Of a DNA stretch of 14,722 nucleotides, positions 14,539-14,722 are shown one piece after another. The notes below the pieces were generated by a model. That model searched no databases. It saw only the letters and a list, made by a program, of their open reading frames with translations, and was not told where the DNA came from. Numbering within the stretch: the stretch's first letter is position 1; each line of letters starts with the position of its first letter. Origin of the DNA: Candidatus Pacearchaeota archaeon (GTDB taxonomy: Archaea; Nanobdellota; Nanobdellia; Pacearchaeales; GW2011-AR1); the NCBI GenBank assembly GCA_016186375.1, contig JACPLS010000064.1:1-14722 (forward strand), written 5' to 3'. A program made the position numbers and the translations under genes.

Positions 14539-14552
14539 ATTTTAAAAATATT
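14539..14552 (-). promoter_or_regulatory. Archaeal TATA-like box for the 1506-residue gene
   Basis: AATATTTTTAAAAT on the minus strand is centred about 26 bases upstream of the ATG at 14519. This is again the geometry of a leaderless archaeal promoter. No convincing Shine-Dalgarno is present (upstream bases GGTAATTAA). A second TATA-like element overlaps the T-run near 14570-14578. Confidence 0.45.
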
Positions 14553-14571
14553 CATATTGTGCAGAATCTAT

Positions 14572-14577
14572 AAAAAA
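14572..14577 (-). terminator. Oligo-T terminator of the upstream gene
   Basis: A run of six T on the minus strand begins a few bases after the TAA at 14582-14584. Archaeal terminators are typically short U-runs without a hairpin. The same bases may also serve as part of a TATA element for the next gene. Confidence 0.35.
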
Positions 14578-14581
14578 TTAA

Positions 14582-14722
14582 TTATTTCACCCTTACACCA
14601 GCATTGGCATACAATCCAGGAACTTTATCTCTATTCACTCTTCTCCATACTACAACAAATAATATTATTATCCCAGCCAACAACATCCCAAGAACAATAA
14701 CAGAGACAAAAGCTCTTACTGT
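14582..14722 (-). CDS. Membrane-anchor C-terminus of a gene cut by the window
   Basis: The frame is open from the window edge to a TAA and gives the last 46 residues of a protein whose start lies to the right of the window. It consists of a membrane segment (VSVIVLGMLLAGIIILFVVVW), then a basic RRVNRDKVPGLYANAGVRVK tail. This is the form of a C-terminal anchor with a short cytosolic tail, as in many archaeal surface proteins. It is in the same orientation as the 1506-residue gene and 62 bases upstream of it. Its identity cannot be judged from this piece. Confidence 0.7.
   Translation of the reverse strand, partial: TVRAFVSVIVLGMLLAGIIILFVVVWRRVNRDKVPGLYANAGVRVK

Noticed and set aside
1..14722. 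tRNA or rRNA genes, phage genes, restriction or defence systems
   Set aside because: No cloverleaf, conserved rRNA segment, or signature motif of these systems was recognised on either strand by eye.

Overview
The window is AT-rich DNA. It is almost entirely filled by minus-strand genes for very large, asparagine-rich, secreted or membrane-anchored proteins. It most resembles a small-genome archaeon of the DPANN type (Woesearchaeota/Pacearchaeota-like). The reasons are the NosD-type beta-helix and LamG surface modules rich in N-x-S/T sequons, a DxDxDG-xID-xxE loop followed by a 'VAPHLSNQTFEI' string typical of such archaea as I remember them, and TATA-like boxes centred about 26 bases upstream of two start codons (leaderless archaeal transcription). 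There is no rRNA or other phylogenetic marker here, so the assignment is an inference.

Layout from left to right. Positions 1-225 (+) hold the 3' end of an IS630-type transposase. It has lost the catalytic glutamate and the usual C-terminus, so it is a dead remnant. Positions 226-438 are non-coding and carry one of two copies of an 18-bp direct repeat; the other copy overlaps the transposase stop codon. Positions 439-9891 (-) are a compact three-gene operon. It starts with a 2561-residue type II membrane-anchored surface protein (2206-9891). A 167-residue membrane protein with a short beta-rich ectodomain follows (1700-2203). Last is a 422-residue protein with three Ig-like domains and a transmembrane segment at each end (439-1707). 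The genes are separated by a 2-base gap and an 8-base overlap, and each downstream gene has its Shine-Dalgarno sequence inside the end of the preceding gene. Positions 9892-9998 hold a promoter and two small hairpins. Positions 9999-14519 (-) encode a 1506-residue secreted protein: a TIGR03790/gingipain-like domain with a nested jelly roll, an FN3 domain, and two beta-helices separated by a shared module and a cysteine-rich linker. Positions 14582-14722 (-) are the C-terminal membrane anchor of another gene that continues beyond the window.

No metabolic or information-processing gene is visible. The locus looks like a cell-surface island. The giant anchored protein, its two small membrane partners and the neighbouring secreted beta-helix protein probably build or decorate the cell surface, perhaps for adhesion to a host cell or to polysaccharide. 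The giant protein and the 1506-residue protein share a paralogous module placed just after a beta-helix, plus a related disulfide-bearing helix cap, so they belong to the same domain repertoire. The most notable points are the three-gene operon as a possible undescribed surface complex, the cysteine covariation in the helix caps, the loss of the expected His/Cys dyad in the gingipain-like domain, and a recurring TG-x-(V/I)-I motif with an amphipathic helix in the stalk of the giant protein.
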